Assembly: GCF_028128765.1 (NCBI RefSeq)
Contig: NZ_LBJG01000025.1
Location: 1-64,000, forward strand
Origin: Bradyrhizobium sp. CCBAU 51627
Lineage (GTDB): Bacteria > Pseudomonadota > Alphaproteobacteria > Rhizobiales > Xanthobacteraceae
DNA length: 64,000 bases
Direction: 5' to 3'
Each line of letters starts with the position of its first letter. The first letter of the stretch is position 1. The notes beneath the pieces were generated by a model that had not been told where the DNA came from, searched no databases, and was given only the letters and a program-made list of their open reading frames with translations. Both the position numbers and the translations under genes were made by a program. Below are positions 50,638 through 59,458 of the stretch, piece after piece.

Positions 50638-51645
50638 ATGGCCTCACTCGCACGAATACTCCGCCTGGCTGTCTGCGCGTGGGCGTTCCTGATCATCTTG
50701 GCGGCCGCAGCGCCTGCATCCGCTCAGAATTCGGTCAACCCGACCGCCAGTTCGGTGAAGGAGCAGCAGCTGCTTCAACAGCTCGATCGAATCCAGGGTC
50801 GTGTCAGCATTCCCGACCAGCGCTCAAGCGTGCTCGAGCAACCTGCGGGGCGCGACTGGCGCGAATTCCGCAACGTCACGCTGCATTGGATCGGCGGCAT
50901 CGCGATCCTCGGCATGCTCGTGCTTCTTGTCGCGTTCTATCTGATTTTCGGCTCTGTGAAGCTGGAGAGCGGTCGGTCCGGTCGGACCATCGTTCGCTTC
51001 AACGCGTTTGAGCGGTTCGTGCACTGGATGACCGCGACCTGTTTCATTATTCTCGCCATCTCGGGCTTGAACATCACCTTCGGCCGTCCGCTGCTGCTAC
51101 CGCTGATCGGCCTGGAAACATTTTCGGAATGGTCGCAATGGGCGAAGTACGCCCACAACTATCTGAGCTTCCCGTTCACCATCGGCGTGGTATTGATTTT
51201 CCTGATGTGGATCGCCGGCAACATTCCGAACAAGGTGGATATCGACTGGATGAGGCGAGGAGGCGGCCTGGTCGGCCATGACCATCCGCCGGCCTATCGG
51301 TTCAACGCGGGCCAGAAGACAATCTATTGGATCGTGGTCATCGGCGGCGGCTTGGTAGCGGCCACCGGATATCAGCTGATGTTCCCCTTCTACTTGTCTG
51401 GTGTTGAGGGGATGCAGCTTACGCAGATGGTCCACTCCGTTGTTGCCGTCCTGTTCGTGGCGGCGATGCTGGCGCATATCTACATCGGCACGATTGGAAT
51501 GGAAGGCGCGTTTGAGGCGATGGGCACAGGCACGGTAGACGTGAACTGGGCCGAGGAACACCACAGCCTGTGGCTGAAAGAACAAAATGCCCGGGCTGGC
51601 GTCAATGATGGGCGGCCTCAGCCAGCCACAACAGCAGCGGAGTAG
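50638..51645 (+). CDS. fdhC: Formate dehydrogenase gamma subunit (cytochrome b)
   Basis: 335 residues. An N-terminal signal-like segment (LILRLAVCAWAFLIILAAAA-type) and a periplasmic linker are followed by four transmembrane helices. His residues in FERFVHWMTATCFIILAISG, KYAHNYLSFPFTIGV and MVHSVVAVLFVAAMLAHIYIG match the two haem b sites of FdnI-type subunits. It carries electrons from the beta subunit to the quinone pool. GGGAGG precedes ATG 50638. Confidence 0.94.
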   Translation: MASLARILRLAVCAWAFLIILAAAAPASAQNSVNPTASSVKEQQLLQQLDRIQGRVSIPDQRSSVLEQPAGRDWREFRNVTLHWIGGIAILGMLVLLVAFYLIFGSVKLESGRSGRTIVRFNAFERFVHWMTATCFIILAISGLNITFGRPLLLPLIGLETFSEWSQWAKYAHNYLSFPFTIGVVLIFLMWIAGNIPNKVDIDWMRRGGGLVGHDHPPAYRFNAGQKTIYWIVVIGGGLVAATGYQLMFPFYLSGVEGMQLTQMVHSVVAVLFVAAMLAHIYIGTIGMEGAFEAMGTGTVDVNWAEEHHSLWLKEQNARAGVNDGRPQPATTAAE

Positions 51646-51671
51646 GCTGTGATCTCTCATGGAAAACCACA

Positions 51672-51794
51672 ATGAAAGCTTTCTTGCTGTCCTGCGCGGC
51701 CGCCATCCTCGTAGCCGCCGCCGGTGCCGCCGTTCTTAACAGCGTGCAGGAACCTGTGGCGCAGGCCTTTTCAACCTCGGCGGTGCGACTCTAG
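51672..51794 (+). CDS. 40-residue exported or membrane mini-protein
   Basis: ATG 51672 to TAG 51794. A single hydrophobic segment (AFLLSCAAAILVAAAGAAVL) is followed by NSVQEPVAQAFSTSAVRL. I recall similar 40-residue proteins in Bradyrhizobium and relatives next to respiratory genes. It sits 26 bp after the gamma subunit gene and is probably co-transcribed. It could stabilise the membrane complex. Confidence 0.6.
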   Translation: MKAFLLSCAAAILVAAAGAAVLNSVQEPVAQAFSTSAVRL

Positions 51795-52266
51795 GCCCCC
51801 GAGCCGGCGTTGCCCGAAAATCGCATTTCCGGCAACGGACCGCTTGCCGGAGCGAGACGTCCGATCGAAGCTGGAGGATGAGGGCTGACGCGACGTCGGG
51901 CCGAAACATGCAGTTCAATCGTGCGCTTGGTCTTGAAGGAGGTATCGCAACTTGGTCGGGTGTGGGGAAAAGCGATAGCAGACCCCCGCTACAACATCCA
52001 CCTTGGGTCGCCGCCACAAGAAGCCCATCAAGCTTCACTTCATGCGTCCTGCGCTGCGGACGGGCGGCGCCGAGCGGTTCATCACGCCGGTAGCACCGTG
52101 CGCGCCGCTGTCGAATCCCCCTGCCGCCATCCGCCGCCTAGGAACTTTTCCGCACGATCATAGCTTGAATCCTCGGGTCAGCATCGCCGCCGATGGCTGG
52201 CCCGCGTGGTCCCACCTCCAAGTCCCCCAGCCCCCCCAGGGTGGGACCGCGCTCCACGATGAGGAG
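51795..52266. other. Non-coding stretch after the formate dehydrogenase operon
   Basis: 472 bp. Open frames here lack starts with ribosome binding sites and recognisable domains. It contains the second copy of the dispersed repeat (51953-51995). Nothing else was recognised. Confidence 0.5.
51953..51995. repeat. Dispersed intergenic repeat, copy 2
   Basis: GGTGTGGGGAAAAGCGATAG then CAGACCCCCGCTACAA aligns with copy 1 at 38344-38382 over about 35 bases with a few changes. The dyad TAGC/GCTA is weaker than in copy 1. Confidence 0.5.
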
Positions 52267-52434
52267 ATGCAATTGTCCGGGCCGAGCGAGCAGGAGATCA
52301 GAGAGCGCGCTCACCAATTGTGGGAGCGCGCCGGCAAGCCCGAAGGCCGCGAGGACGAATTCTGGCACGCGGCCGAGCAGGAGCTGCGCAACGAGGACAG
52401 GTCGGACACGATGCGGACGCCGGATACGCTATGA
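52267..52434 (+). CDS. DUF2934-like small protein
   Basis: 55 residues (start ATG 52267 or TTG 52273; the latter is 6 bases after GAGGAG). The protein is essentially one DUF2934 motif: EQEIRERAHQLWERAGKPEG then DEFWHAAEQEL, a short helical unit common in rhizobia, function unknown. Its stop overlaps the next start by 4 bp (ATGA). Confidence 0.75.
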   Translation: MQLSGPSEQEIRERAHQLWERAGKPEGREDEFWHAAEQELRNEDRSDTMRTPDTL

Positions 52435-52856
52435 AAAGGCCATGTCCCTTCTGCGGCGGTCTGGGCTGGGTTTGCGAACAGCATCCGCTGCGGGCCTGGA
52501 CTGAAAAGGCCGGCGGCTGCCGATGCGGTGAAGGCATGCCGTGCACCTGCAACACGGCAGAGGATCCGGAAACGAGGGCCGTGATTGTCGAAGCGGACAC
52601 GATCTGGCATTGGGGAGCGGGCCGCCTGCGCTCGTCAGGGATTGTACTTTCCGATCGCAAAAAAGCCGCCGGGGTCTTCACCCCAACGGCTTCGAAAGTC
52701 CGTAGCTGTAGAATCGCCTCCGCAGCCTCGTGCGTACCGCCGTTACCTTGTTTGCGGCCATGCCGGGCCCTTGTAGGCAACGGCGTCCGATTCTGCTGTG
52801 ACCCAAAGCACACACCGCAGAGGCATGTCGAGCGCGGCATGTCGCAAGGGGCGTGA
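52431..52856 (+). CDS. Zinc-ribbon-like small protein
   Basis: 141 residues from ATG 52431, coupled to the DUF2934 gene. The N-terminal part has CPFCGGLGWVCEQHPLRAW and CRCGEGMPCTCN, paired Cys of a zinc ribbon like those in short Bradyrhizobium proteins. Such proteins are usually about 65-75 residues, so the C-terminal half, rich in Arg and Cys without pattern, may be read-through after loss of the normal stop. Confidence 0.6.
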   Translation: MKRPCPFCGGLGWVCEQHPLRAWTEKAGGCRCGEGMPCTCNTAEDPETRAVIVEADTIWHWGAGRLRSSGIVLSDRKKAAGVFTPTASKVRSCRIASAASCVPPLPCLRPCRALVGNGVRFCCDPKHTPQRHVERGMSQGA

Positions 52857-52898
52857 CCGTCGATCGCGGTGCCCCATCCGGCGAAACACTCGCCCCCG

Positions 52899-53920
52899 TC
52901 AATCCCCCCCAACAATGTTCCGCTTTACCGAAATTCGTGGATGTATCGCCCATCCCCGGCTCATCCTTGAGGGGCGATCTCGAGCCGTCTTGATTGCGAG
53001 CCGGGCTTGCGGGTGGACGCGGCAGCGTCGGCCGGCGAGGCGATAGTCGAGCAGGACGATCCAGCGTTTTCCCACGCCGTCGGTGCCCAGGAAACGAAGC
53101 GCGGGATCGCCGGCGTCGAACGCCGCACAGTCATAACCCCAACTGGTCAGAAGGCGTCGCAGCGAATCTCGCGTCGTGGCGTCGTCGTCGATCACGAGCA
53201 CGCCGGCTGATCGGACAGGTTCGACGAACACTCCGCGTCAACAGATGGTGGGACCTCGGCGGCCAGCGTAACCGCCTCCGCCAGTGGAACCGTCAGACTG
53301 AACGTGGTGCCGCGTCCGACCGCCGAGGTCACATCGATCTTCCAACTCATGGCCTCGCAGAGGCGGCGCACGATGGCGAGCCCAATGCCAAGGCCCTTCT
53401 CCCGGTTGCGTTCAGGATTTCCGAGCTGGAAGAAATCATCGAAGATCGAATTGAGATGCTTCCGCTCGATCCCGATGCCGGTATCGATGACCTGAATCCT
53501 GATCATGTCGCCGCGGCGCCGCGCGCCGAGGAGAACGGAGCCCTTCTGGGTGTATTTGATCGCGTTGCTCACCAGATTGAGCAGGGCGCGCTCCGGCAGC
53601 GCCGGATCGACCGAGCATCACAGCGCCGAGGGAAAGACCCGCAGACGCAGCGATTTGCGTCGGGCCTCGAGGGGGAGCGTCGAGGCAACCCGCAAGAAGA
53701 TCTCGTGAACGGCGACGGGCCGGACACGCGCGTCCTGGATCTCGGCGCCGGTGGCCGAGACGCCCATGATGGCATCGAATTGACGAAGCAGGCTAGCAGC
53801 GCAGCCTTGCAGATGCTCGATGATCTTGCGATCGTCCTGCCCGGGCGACCGTGCCAGCAGGTCGAAATAGAGTCCCATCGCGTTGAGCGGCTGGCGCAGA
53901 TCATGGCTCGCGGCAGCTGG
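52899..53920 (-). pseudogene. Decayed hybrid histidine kinase-receiver gene
   Basis: On the minus strand three frames line up in the order of a kinase-receiver hybrid. First is a HisKA start, SHDLRQPLNAMGLYFDLL (about 53900), continuing LLRQFDAIMGVSATGAEIQD to 53620. Next, in another frame, is the ATPase domain (NAIKYTQKGSVLLG, DTGIGIERKH, LGIGLAIVRRL) to 53192. Third is a receiver starting VLVIDDDATTRDSLRRLL from 53231, with Asp in VLLDYRLAG, which then turns into nonsense before 52899. At least two indels and loss of the receiver end and the sensor N-terminus. The 5' end is fused to permease sequence at about 53911-53920. Confidence 0.8.
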
Positions 53921-54150
53921 ATCGAGAGCACGATGGCCGAGAATAGAAAGCTTCGCGCCAGGCTCGCGTAGAAGTGCTCCGGCGTGACGATGCTGCGGTA
54001 CCAGTCGAGGCCGACCCGTAGGGATTGTTCAGGCTGAACAGGTCCTGGAAGGAGTAATTGGTGACGGCGACCAGAGGGAGGATGCCGAAAGATCATGATG
54101 ACCAGCGCGGGGAGCACCAGGAACCAGGCTCTGTTGTCGTAGGGCTTCAT
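53915..54150 (-). pseudogene. N-terminal fragment of an ABC transporter permease
   Basis: ATG 54150 starts KPYDNRAWFLVLPALVIMIF, the first transmembrane helix of a sugar-type ABC permease. The next 90 bases read correctly only in another frame (GILPLVAVTNYSFQDLFSLN, then NPYG), and then the original frame resumes with GLDWYRSIVTPEHFYASLAR and SFLFSAIVLSIQLP. It breaks off into the histidine-kinase remnant. Two compensating single-base indels plus truncation make it non-functional. Confidence 0.8.
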
Positions 54151-54185
54151 TTCGAACGATTGCTACTGGGATGCGCCCGGGCACG

Positions 54186-54216
54186 AAAAAAGGGGCCTCG
54201 ATCGACACCGAGGCCC
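54186..54216 (-). terminator. Rho-independent terminator after the peptide-binding protein gene
   Basis: On the minus strand GGGCCTCG, an 8-base loop, CGAGGCCC and, after a C, TTTTTT. The 8-bp stem plus T-run is a textbook intrinsic terminator. It lies 100 bases after the stop of the SBP gene. Confidence 0.88.
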
Positions 54217-54315
54217 TTCAGCATTCCCGATCGAGCCTGAGTTAGCGCTTCACACGCTCGAAATCCAAGAGGCAGTAGCGCAGCCCAATTCCGCGCGGTG
54301 CTCATGCGCGGTTGG

Positions 54316-56103
54316 TCAACTCCGATACCAGCTCCCCAGATTCCAAGTCGTGACATCCCACCCCGAGATGTCGGTCATGAGGTTGTTGACAGACCCCCCC
54401 ACGATGTAGCGCGACAACAGCGGCAGGAACACGTTGGCTTCGCAGAAGATCTCGTTGACCTTGATCAGCAGCGCGGCGCGCTTGACCGGGTCGAGCTCCT
54501 GCTGTGCGGCCTTGTAGGCCCTGTCGGCCTCTGGATCCGACCAGCGCGAGACATTGCGGCCGAGCCATTTGTTGTCCTTGCTCGCGATCTCCCAGGAGAC
54601 GCACTGGTTCAGAAACCGCTCCGGATCGGGCTGCGGCATCGTCGTGTTGTACATCTCCATGTCGCAATAGAATTTGGAATAGGTGTCGGGGTTGCCGACG
54701 TCGGACGAGAAGAACACCGAGGCGGTGACCGATTTGAGCTCGATCTCGATGCCGGCCTTCTGGCAGGCCTGCTTGACGATGGCCTGCGTCTTCTGCCGGG
54801 GGGCGTTCGTCGAGGTCTGGAAGACGTATTTGAGCTTCTTGCCGTCCTTCTCGCGGATGCCGTCCGCGCCCATCTTCCAGCCGGCTTCGTCGAGAATCTT
54901 GTTCGCCTTGTCGATGTTGAACTCGTAAGCAAGCTTGCGCGACTTGAACTGCGTGGGCTGGTTGACGAAGCTCGCCGTTGCGACGGCGGCACGGCCGTAG
55001 ATGAATTTCTGGATTCCGTCGCGGTCGATCAGCAGGTTGATCGCCCGTCGCACGGCCGGGTCGGACAGCGTCGGGTGCTTGGTCTTCGCGTTGGAGCGTT
55101 CACCGTCGACCTCAGTCCATGGGTCCGTCGTGTTGAGGATGATGAACTCGACGCCCCCGGCGGTCGTGAACTCCACCTTGCCCTTGCCGCCGGCCTCCAT
55201 GCGCTTGAGGATCTCGTCCTCGACCAGCAGGTTCCAGGCATAGTCGTATTCGCCGGTCTGCAATACGGCACGCGCCGCGGAGACCGCATCGCCCCCGCCC
55301 TTGATCTCGAACGTGTCGAAATACGGTTGGTTCTTGACGTGATAGTCGGGGTTGCGTTCGGCCCGAACCAGATCGCCCGGCTTGAACTCGACGAACTTGT
55401 AGGGACCAGTGCCGACCGGCTTCAGATTGCCCGGCGCGTCGCGCGATTTCGCGCCGACATAGTCGCCGAAATGATGTTTCGGCAGGATCTGGCCGACCGC
55501 GCCGACGAAGGGATCGGCCCAGAACGGGGTCGGCGCTTTGAAGATCACCTTGACGGTGTGGTCGTCGATTTTCTCGACCGTGATGTTCTGATAGGACCCC
55601 GTGGTGTAGGCGGCCGTCGCGAGATCGGCAGCATAGATCCAGGTGAAGACGACGTCGTCGGCGGTGAAGGGCTTGCCGTCATGCCACCTCACGCCCTGCT
55701 TCAGCTTCCAGATCACGCTGCTGCCGTCGACCGAGAGACCGCCATTCGCCTTGGTCGGGACTTCGGCGGCAAGGCAGGGGATGAGGTTGCCTTCCCTGTC
55801 CCAGCCGGCAAGCGGCTCGAAGAAGACGCGCGAGGCGACCTGGTCCTTGGTGCCGAGCGCGAAATGCGGATTGAGCAGGGTGGGAGCCTGCCAGACCAGC
55901 ATCCTGAGCGGACCCCCGCCGCCAGCTTTGGTCGGTTTGTAGGCGAGCGTAGCGTCGGCCATCGCCACGTCGTTCCAGAGCAGGATCTGGCTCGCGATGG
56001 GCGCCGCAATCCCGAGCGCGGCCAAGCTCTGGATGAAGGAACGCCGCGACAGCGTGCCTTGCTTCACCCCGTCGATCAGTACGCGGAGATCGTGTTCGTC
56101 CAT
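54316..56103 (-). CDS. Peptide-type ABC transporter substrate-binding protein (SBP_bac_5)
   Basis: 595 residues. A twin-arginine-type signal (SRRSFIQSLAALGIAAPIAS) directs export. The SBP_bac_5 family landmarks are LAAEVPTKANGGLSVD, WKLKQGVRWHDGKPFTADDV, the YQNITVEKIDDHTVKVIF segment, PVGTGPYKFVEFKPGDLVRA and VRRAINLLIDRDGI. It binds oligopeptides or other small ligands in the periplasm. No dpp/opp permease or ATPase genes are next to it: the following minus-strand gene is a truncated permease of another type, after a terminator. It is divergent from the BisC-like gene at 56387. The substrate is unknown. Confidence 0.9.
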   Translation of the reverse strand: MDEHDLRVLIDGVKQGTLSRRSFIQSLAALGIAAPIASQILLWNDVAMADATLAYKPTKAGGGGPLRMLVWQAPTLLNPHFALGTKDQVASRVFFEPLAGWDREGNLIPCLAAEVPTKANGGLSVDGSSVIWKLKQGVRWHDGKPFTADDVVFTWIYAADLATAAYTTGSYQNITVEKIDDHTVKVIFKAPTPFWADPFVGAVGQILPKHHFGDYVGAKSRDAPGNLKPVGTGPYKFVEFKPGDLVRAERNPDYHVKNQPYFDTFEIKGGGDAVSAARAVLQTGEYDYAWNLLVEDEILKRMEAGGKGKVEFTTAGGVEFIILNTTDPWTEVDGERSNAKTKHPTLSDPAVRRAINLLIDRDGIQKFIYGRAAVATASFVNQPTQFKSRKLAYEFNIDKANKILDEAGWKMGADGIREKDGKKLKYVFQTSTNAPRQKTQAIVKQACQKAGIEIELKSVTASVFFSSDVGNPDTYSKFYCDMEMYNTTMPQPDPERFLNQCVSWEIASKDNKWLGRNVSRWSDPEADRAYKAAQQELDPVKRAALLIKVNEIFCEANVFLPLLSRYIVGGSVNNLMTDISGWDVTTWNLGSWYRS

Positions 56104-56386
56104 CAGATGACCCCACCTCTCGAAGAAACGTCATCACCGGCTGAACCCATCATGTTTCATCGGGGGCGAGGCGGCAATGGTGACGAAGGCGTGAATCCCC
56201 GCGACGAAATGAGATTGCGCATGCGTTCGACGGGGTTGCAGGCCCTGCGGCCAGCGCGAGTCCGCTATGTCAGGGAGTTCCCGACATTGGTAACCAATTG
56301 CCCTTCTCGCGAAGGCCTCATTATAGTGTTGCGACGATTGCAACCGGAGCTGCCTGCTCGGCGCCTCCTGCGACAAGGGCCACGCG

Positions 56387-58708
56387 ATGGACGATACGAT
56401 TGGCTTCCCCGACCCCGGCCTGGATTTGTCCGACGGATTCAAGCCGCACACCTCGCATTGGGGCGTCTTTTCAGCGCGCAACGGCGAGGCCGGGCTGGAG
56501 GTGAGGGCCTATGCGGGCGATCCCGATCCGAACGGCATCATCGACAATTTTCCCGGTGCGTTGCGCCACCAGGCGCGCATTGCCCAGCCGGCGATCCGCC
56601 GTGGTTGGCTCGAGCGCGGTCCCGGTCCCGATGTTAGGCGCGGCCGCGACGAATTCGTCTCCGTCAGCTGGGAGAAGGCGCTGGACCTGCTCGGCGACGA
56701 GCTGGCGCGTATCCGGGATGCGCGCGGTCCCGGCGCCGTGTTCGGCGGCTCCTACGGCTGGGCGAGCGCAGGCCGCTTCCATCACGCGCAGAGCCAGGTG
56801 CATCGCTTTCTCAACATTGCGATGGGCGGCTATGTCCGCTCGGTGAATTCCTATTCCTCCGGCGCGTCCTCGGTGCTGCTGCCGCAGATCATGGCGGGCT
56901 ATGAGGACATCACCAAGCGCAACGTCACCTGGCAGCAGATCGCTGATGAGACCGAGATCGTGCTGGCGTTCGGCGGCATGGCGCTGAAGAACTCGATGGT
57001 GGCCGGCGGCTCGATCAGCAAGCATGTCGAGCGCGGCGCGATGGCGGCAGCGCGCCGGCGAGGCTGCGAGTTCATCCTGATGAGCCCGCTGCGGGAAGAC
57101 CTTCCGATCGAGGCCGGCGCGGAATGGATGACTTGCATCCCCGGCACCGATACAGCGCTGATGCTCGGCATGGTCCACACGCTGGTCAGCGAACGCCTGC
57201 ACGATCAGGCCTTCCTCGATCGCTACACCGAGGGATGGCCGGTGTTTCTGCGCTATCTCACCGGTGAGAGCGACGGGCAGGCCAAGGACGCCGCATGGGC
57301 GGCTGCGATCTGCGGTATCGACGCTGATGCGATCCGTAACCTGGCGAGGCGCCTTGTCGGCAAGCGCGCGCTCATCACCGTCTCGCACTCGCTGCAGCGC
57401 GCCGAGCATGGCGAGCAGCCGGTGTGGATGGGCATGGTGCTGGCGGCTGCCCTTGGCCAGATCGGCCTTCCCGGCGGCGGCTACGCCTATTCGCTGGGCG
57501 CGATCGGCTATTACGGCCGCCGCGTCAACGACGTGCCGGGACCGACGCTGGGGCAGGGCCGCAACGGCGTCAAGGACTACATTCCGGTGGCGCGCATCGC
57601 CGACATGCTGCTCAATCCCGGCAGCACCTATCGCTACAATGGCGAGACGCGCACCTATCCGGATATCCGCCTGGTCTATTGGGCCGGCGGCAATCCATTC
57701 CATCACCACCAGGACATCAACCGACTGCGCAAGGCCTTTGCGAAAGTCGACACGCTGGTCGTGCATGATCTCGCCTGGACCGCGACCGCGCGTCACGCCG
57801 ACATCGTGCTGCCCTCGACCATGACGCTGGAGCGCGACGACATCGGCTATTCCAGCAACGATCCGCTCATGGTCGCGATGCACCGCATCGCGGAGCCATT
57901 TGGGCTTGCGCGTGACGATTACGAAATCTTTGCCGATCTCGCCGAGCGTCTCGGTGCCCGCGAGCCGTTCACCGAGGGACGCACCTCGCGGCAATGGCTG
58001 GAGCACCTCTACGAGCCGACTCGCGCCTCGCTCGCCAAGCGCGGCCTCGAAGCTCCGAGCTTCGAGGAGTTCTGGCGACGCGGCAGCCTGGTCGTGCCGC
58101 AGCAGCCCGACGATGGTGGCCGCTTACGCAGCTTCCGTGAGGATCCCGTTGCGCATCCGCTGCCGACGCCGAGCGGGCGCATCGAGATTTACTCGGCGAA
58201 GATCGCCGGTCATGGCGATGCGGATTGTCCCGGTCATCCGGTCTGGCTCGAGAAGAGCGATATGCCGACGCCCGGTGCGCCCTATTTCCTCGTCGCCAAC
58301 CAGCCGGTGACGCGGCTGCACAGCCAGCTCGATTTCGGCGGGCATTCGCTTGGCGCCAAGCATCGCGGCCGCGAGGTCGCGCGGATGAATCCGCGCGATG
58401 CGAACGCACGCGGCATCGTCGATGGCGACATCATCCGCCTCTTCAACGAACGCGGCGCCTGCCTGGCCGCCGTCCATGTCACCGACGACATCGCGCCGGG
58501 CGTCGTGCAGCTGCCGACCGGCGCCTGGTACGACCCGATGGATCCGGAAGACGACGCACCGCTCTGCGTTCACGGCAATCCGAACGTGCTCACGCGCGAC
58601 ATCGGCACCTCGTCCTTTGCGCAAGGCTGTACGGGCCAGCTGACGACGGTGGAGGTCGAGAAGTTCACCGGCAATCTGCCGCCGATCCGGGCATTTGATC
58701 CGGTATAG
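56387..58708 (+). CDS. BisC/DMSO-reductase-family molybdopterin oxidoreductase
   Basis: 773 residues, length typical of BisC/TorA/DorA. No N-terminal [4Fe-4S] motif, as expected for this subfamily. GGSYGWASAGRFHHAQSQVH has the conserved Trp and is followed by VNSYSSGASSVLLP, where the Ser after Tyr is the Mo ligand (the equivalent of Ser147 in DMSO reductase). The MGD contacts are YWAGGNPFHHHQD and, late, VANQPVTRLHSQLD. No TAT signal is visible at ATG 56387, so it may be cytoplasmic like BisC, reducing biotin or methionine sulfoxide or similar N/S-oxides. Neither a TorD nor a cytochrome partner is adjacent. Confidence 0.88.
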   Translation: MDDTIGFPDPGLDLSDGFKPHTSHWGVFSARNGEAGLEVRAYAGDPDPNGIIDNFPGALRHQARIAQPAIRRGWLERGPGPDVRRGRDEFVSVSWEKALDLLGDELARIRDARGPGAVFGGSYGWASAGRFHHAQSQVHRFLNIAMGGYVRSVNSYSSGASSVLLPQIMAGYEDITKRNVTWQQIADETEIVLAFGGMALKNSMVAGGSISKHVERGAMAAARRRGCEFILMSPLREDLPIEAGAEWMTCIPGTDTALMLGMVHTLVSERLHDQAFLDRYTEGWPVFLRYLTGESDGQAKDAAWAAAICGIDADAIRNLARRLVGKRALITVSHSLQRAEHGEQPVWMGMVLAAALGQIGLPGGGYAYSLGAIGYYGRRVNDVPGPTLGQGRNGVKDYIPVARIADMLLNPGSTYRYNGETRTYPDIRLVYWAGGNPFHHHQDINRLRKAFAKVDTLVVHDLAWTATARHADIVLPSTMTLERDDIGYSSNDPLMVAMHRIAEPFGLARDDYEIFADLAERLGAREPFTEGRTSRQWLEHLYEPTRASLAKRGLEAPSFEEFWRRGSLVVPQQPDDGGRLRSFREDPVAHPLPTPSGRIEIYSAKIAGHGDADCPGHPVWLEKSDMPTPGAPYFLVANQPVTRLHSQLDFGGHSLGAKHRGREVARMNPRDANARGIVDGDIIRLFNERGACLAAVHVTDDIAPGVVQLPTGAWYDPMDPEDDAPLCVHGNPNVLTRDIGTSSFAQGCTGQLTTVEVEKFTGNLPPIRAFDPV

Positions 58709-58729
58709 CGGGTTCGGCTCTCGATCGCA

Positions 58730-59305
58730 TCAACGCGCGTTCGCGATCGTCACCGCCGCCTCCACCGCATTCTCCAGGATCTCGTCGGACAATGTCTTGT
58801 CGTTGACCGCGCGCGCCAATTGCAGTGCGCCGACCATGGTCGAATAGATCGCGATCGACTTGCGCCGGCGCTCTTTCGCCGAGCCGTGCCTGATCTGCTC
58901 GGTCATCAGGGTGATGAAGTCAGCGACCTTGCCGGTAAAGGCATCGCGCGTCGCCTTGGGATGCCGCGCGATCTCGGCCACCAGCGCAGCGGTCGGGCAG
59001 CCCTTGCCGGCGTGGTCGCGGTGTCGCGTCGAAAGGTAGTCGCGGATCGTGGTTTCGAGCGCGACGCCGCTTTCCAGATTGGCCCTGTGCCGCTCCTCGC
59101 GCCGCGTGAGCGCGTCGGTCAGCACCTCGCGCACCAGTTCCTCCTTGGAGGCGAAGTGCGTGTAGAAGGCGCCGTTGGTGAGGCCCGCCTCCGACATGAT
59201 GCCGGCGAGGCCGACTGCGGCGATCCCGCTCTCGCGGAACTGGGTGGAGGCGACATCGAGAATGTGCCGGCGGGTTTCGTCCTTGTGTCCTTTGTCGTAG
59301 CGCAT
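58730..59305 (-). CDS. TetR-family transcriptional regulator
   Basis: 191 residues. An N-terminal HTH (about 10-55: TRRHILDVASTQFRESGIAA, IMSEAGLTNGAFYTHFASK) is followed by a helical ligand-binding domain with GCPTAALVAEIARHP, a pattern of the YcdC/PsrA-like branch. It is divergent from a MATE efflux gene, with two near-identical palindromes between them, so it very probably represses the pump and itself. The ligand is probably a pump substrate. Confidence 0.93.
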   Translation of the reverse strand: MRYDKGHKDETRRHILDVASTQFRESGIAAVGLAGIMSEAGLTNGAFYTHFASKEELVREVLTDALTRREERHRANLESGVALETTIRDYLSTRHRDHAGKGCPTAALVAEIARHPKATRDAFTGKVADFITLMTEQIRHGSAKERRRKSIAIYSTMVGALQLARAVNDKTLSDEILENAVEAAVTIANAR

Positions 59306-59373
59306 TGGCCCTCACTCGCTCCTGACGTCGCCCTCGAAGGCGCGGCCACGGGATCGTGAGCGATCTACTATTG

Positions 59374-59408
59374 CATTACGTTCATAATAGAGCATTATGA
59401 CCATAATG
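59374..59408. promoter_or_regulatory. Tandem TetR operators between tetR and the MATE gene
   Basis: CATTATG-AC-CATAATG (59393-59408, perfect) and CATTACG-TT-CATAATA (59374-59389, three changes) lie 19 bases centre to centre, about two helix turns. An outer 11-bp inverted repeat, CTATTGCATTA (59368-59378) and TAATGCAATAG (59404-59414), spans both. They sit between 59305 and 59459, the two divergent starts. Confidence 0.8.
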
Positions 59409-59458
59409 CAATAGCTGCGGGGTCGGCCGCAGCCCGGGAACACGACAGGATCGCAGGA

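Noticed and set aside
54298..56637. 779-codon open frame antisense to the SBP_bac_5 gene
   Set aside because: Opposite a gene with many family motifs; the translation is an Arg/Gly/Asp-rich mirror.
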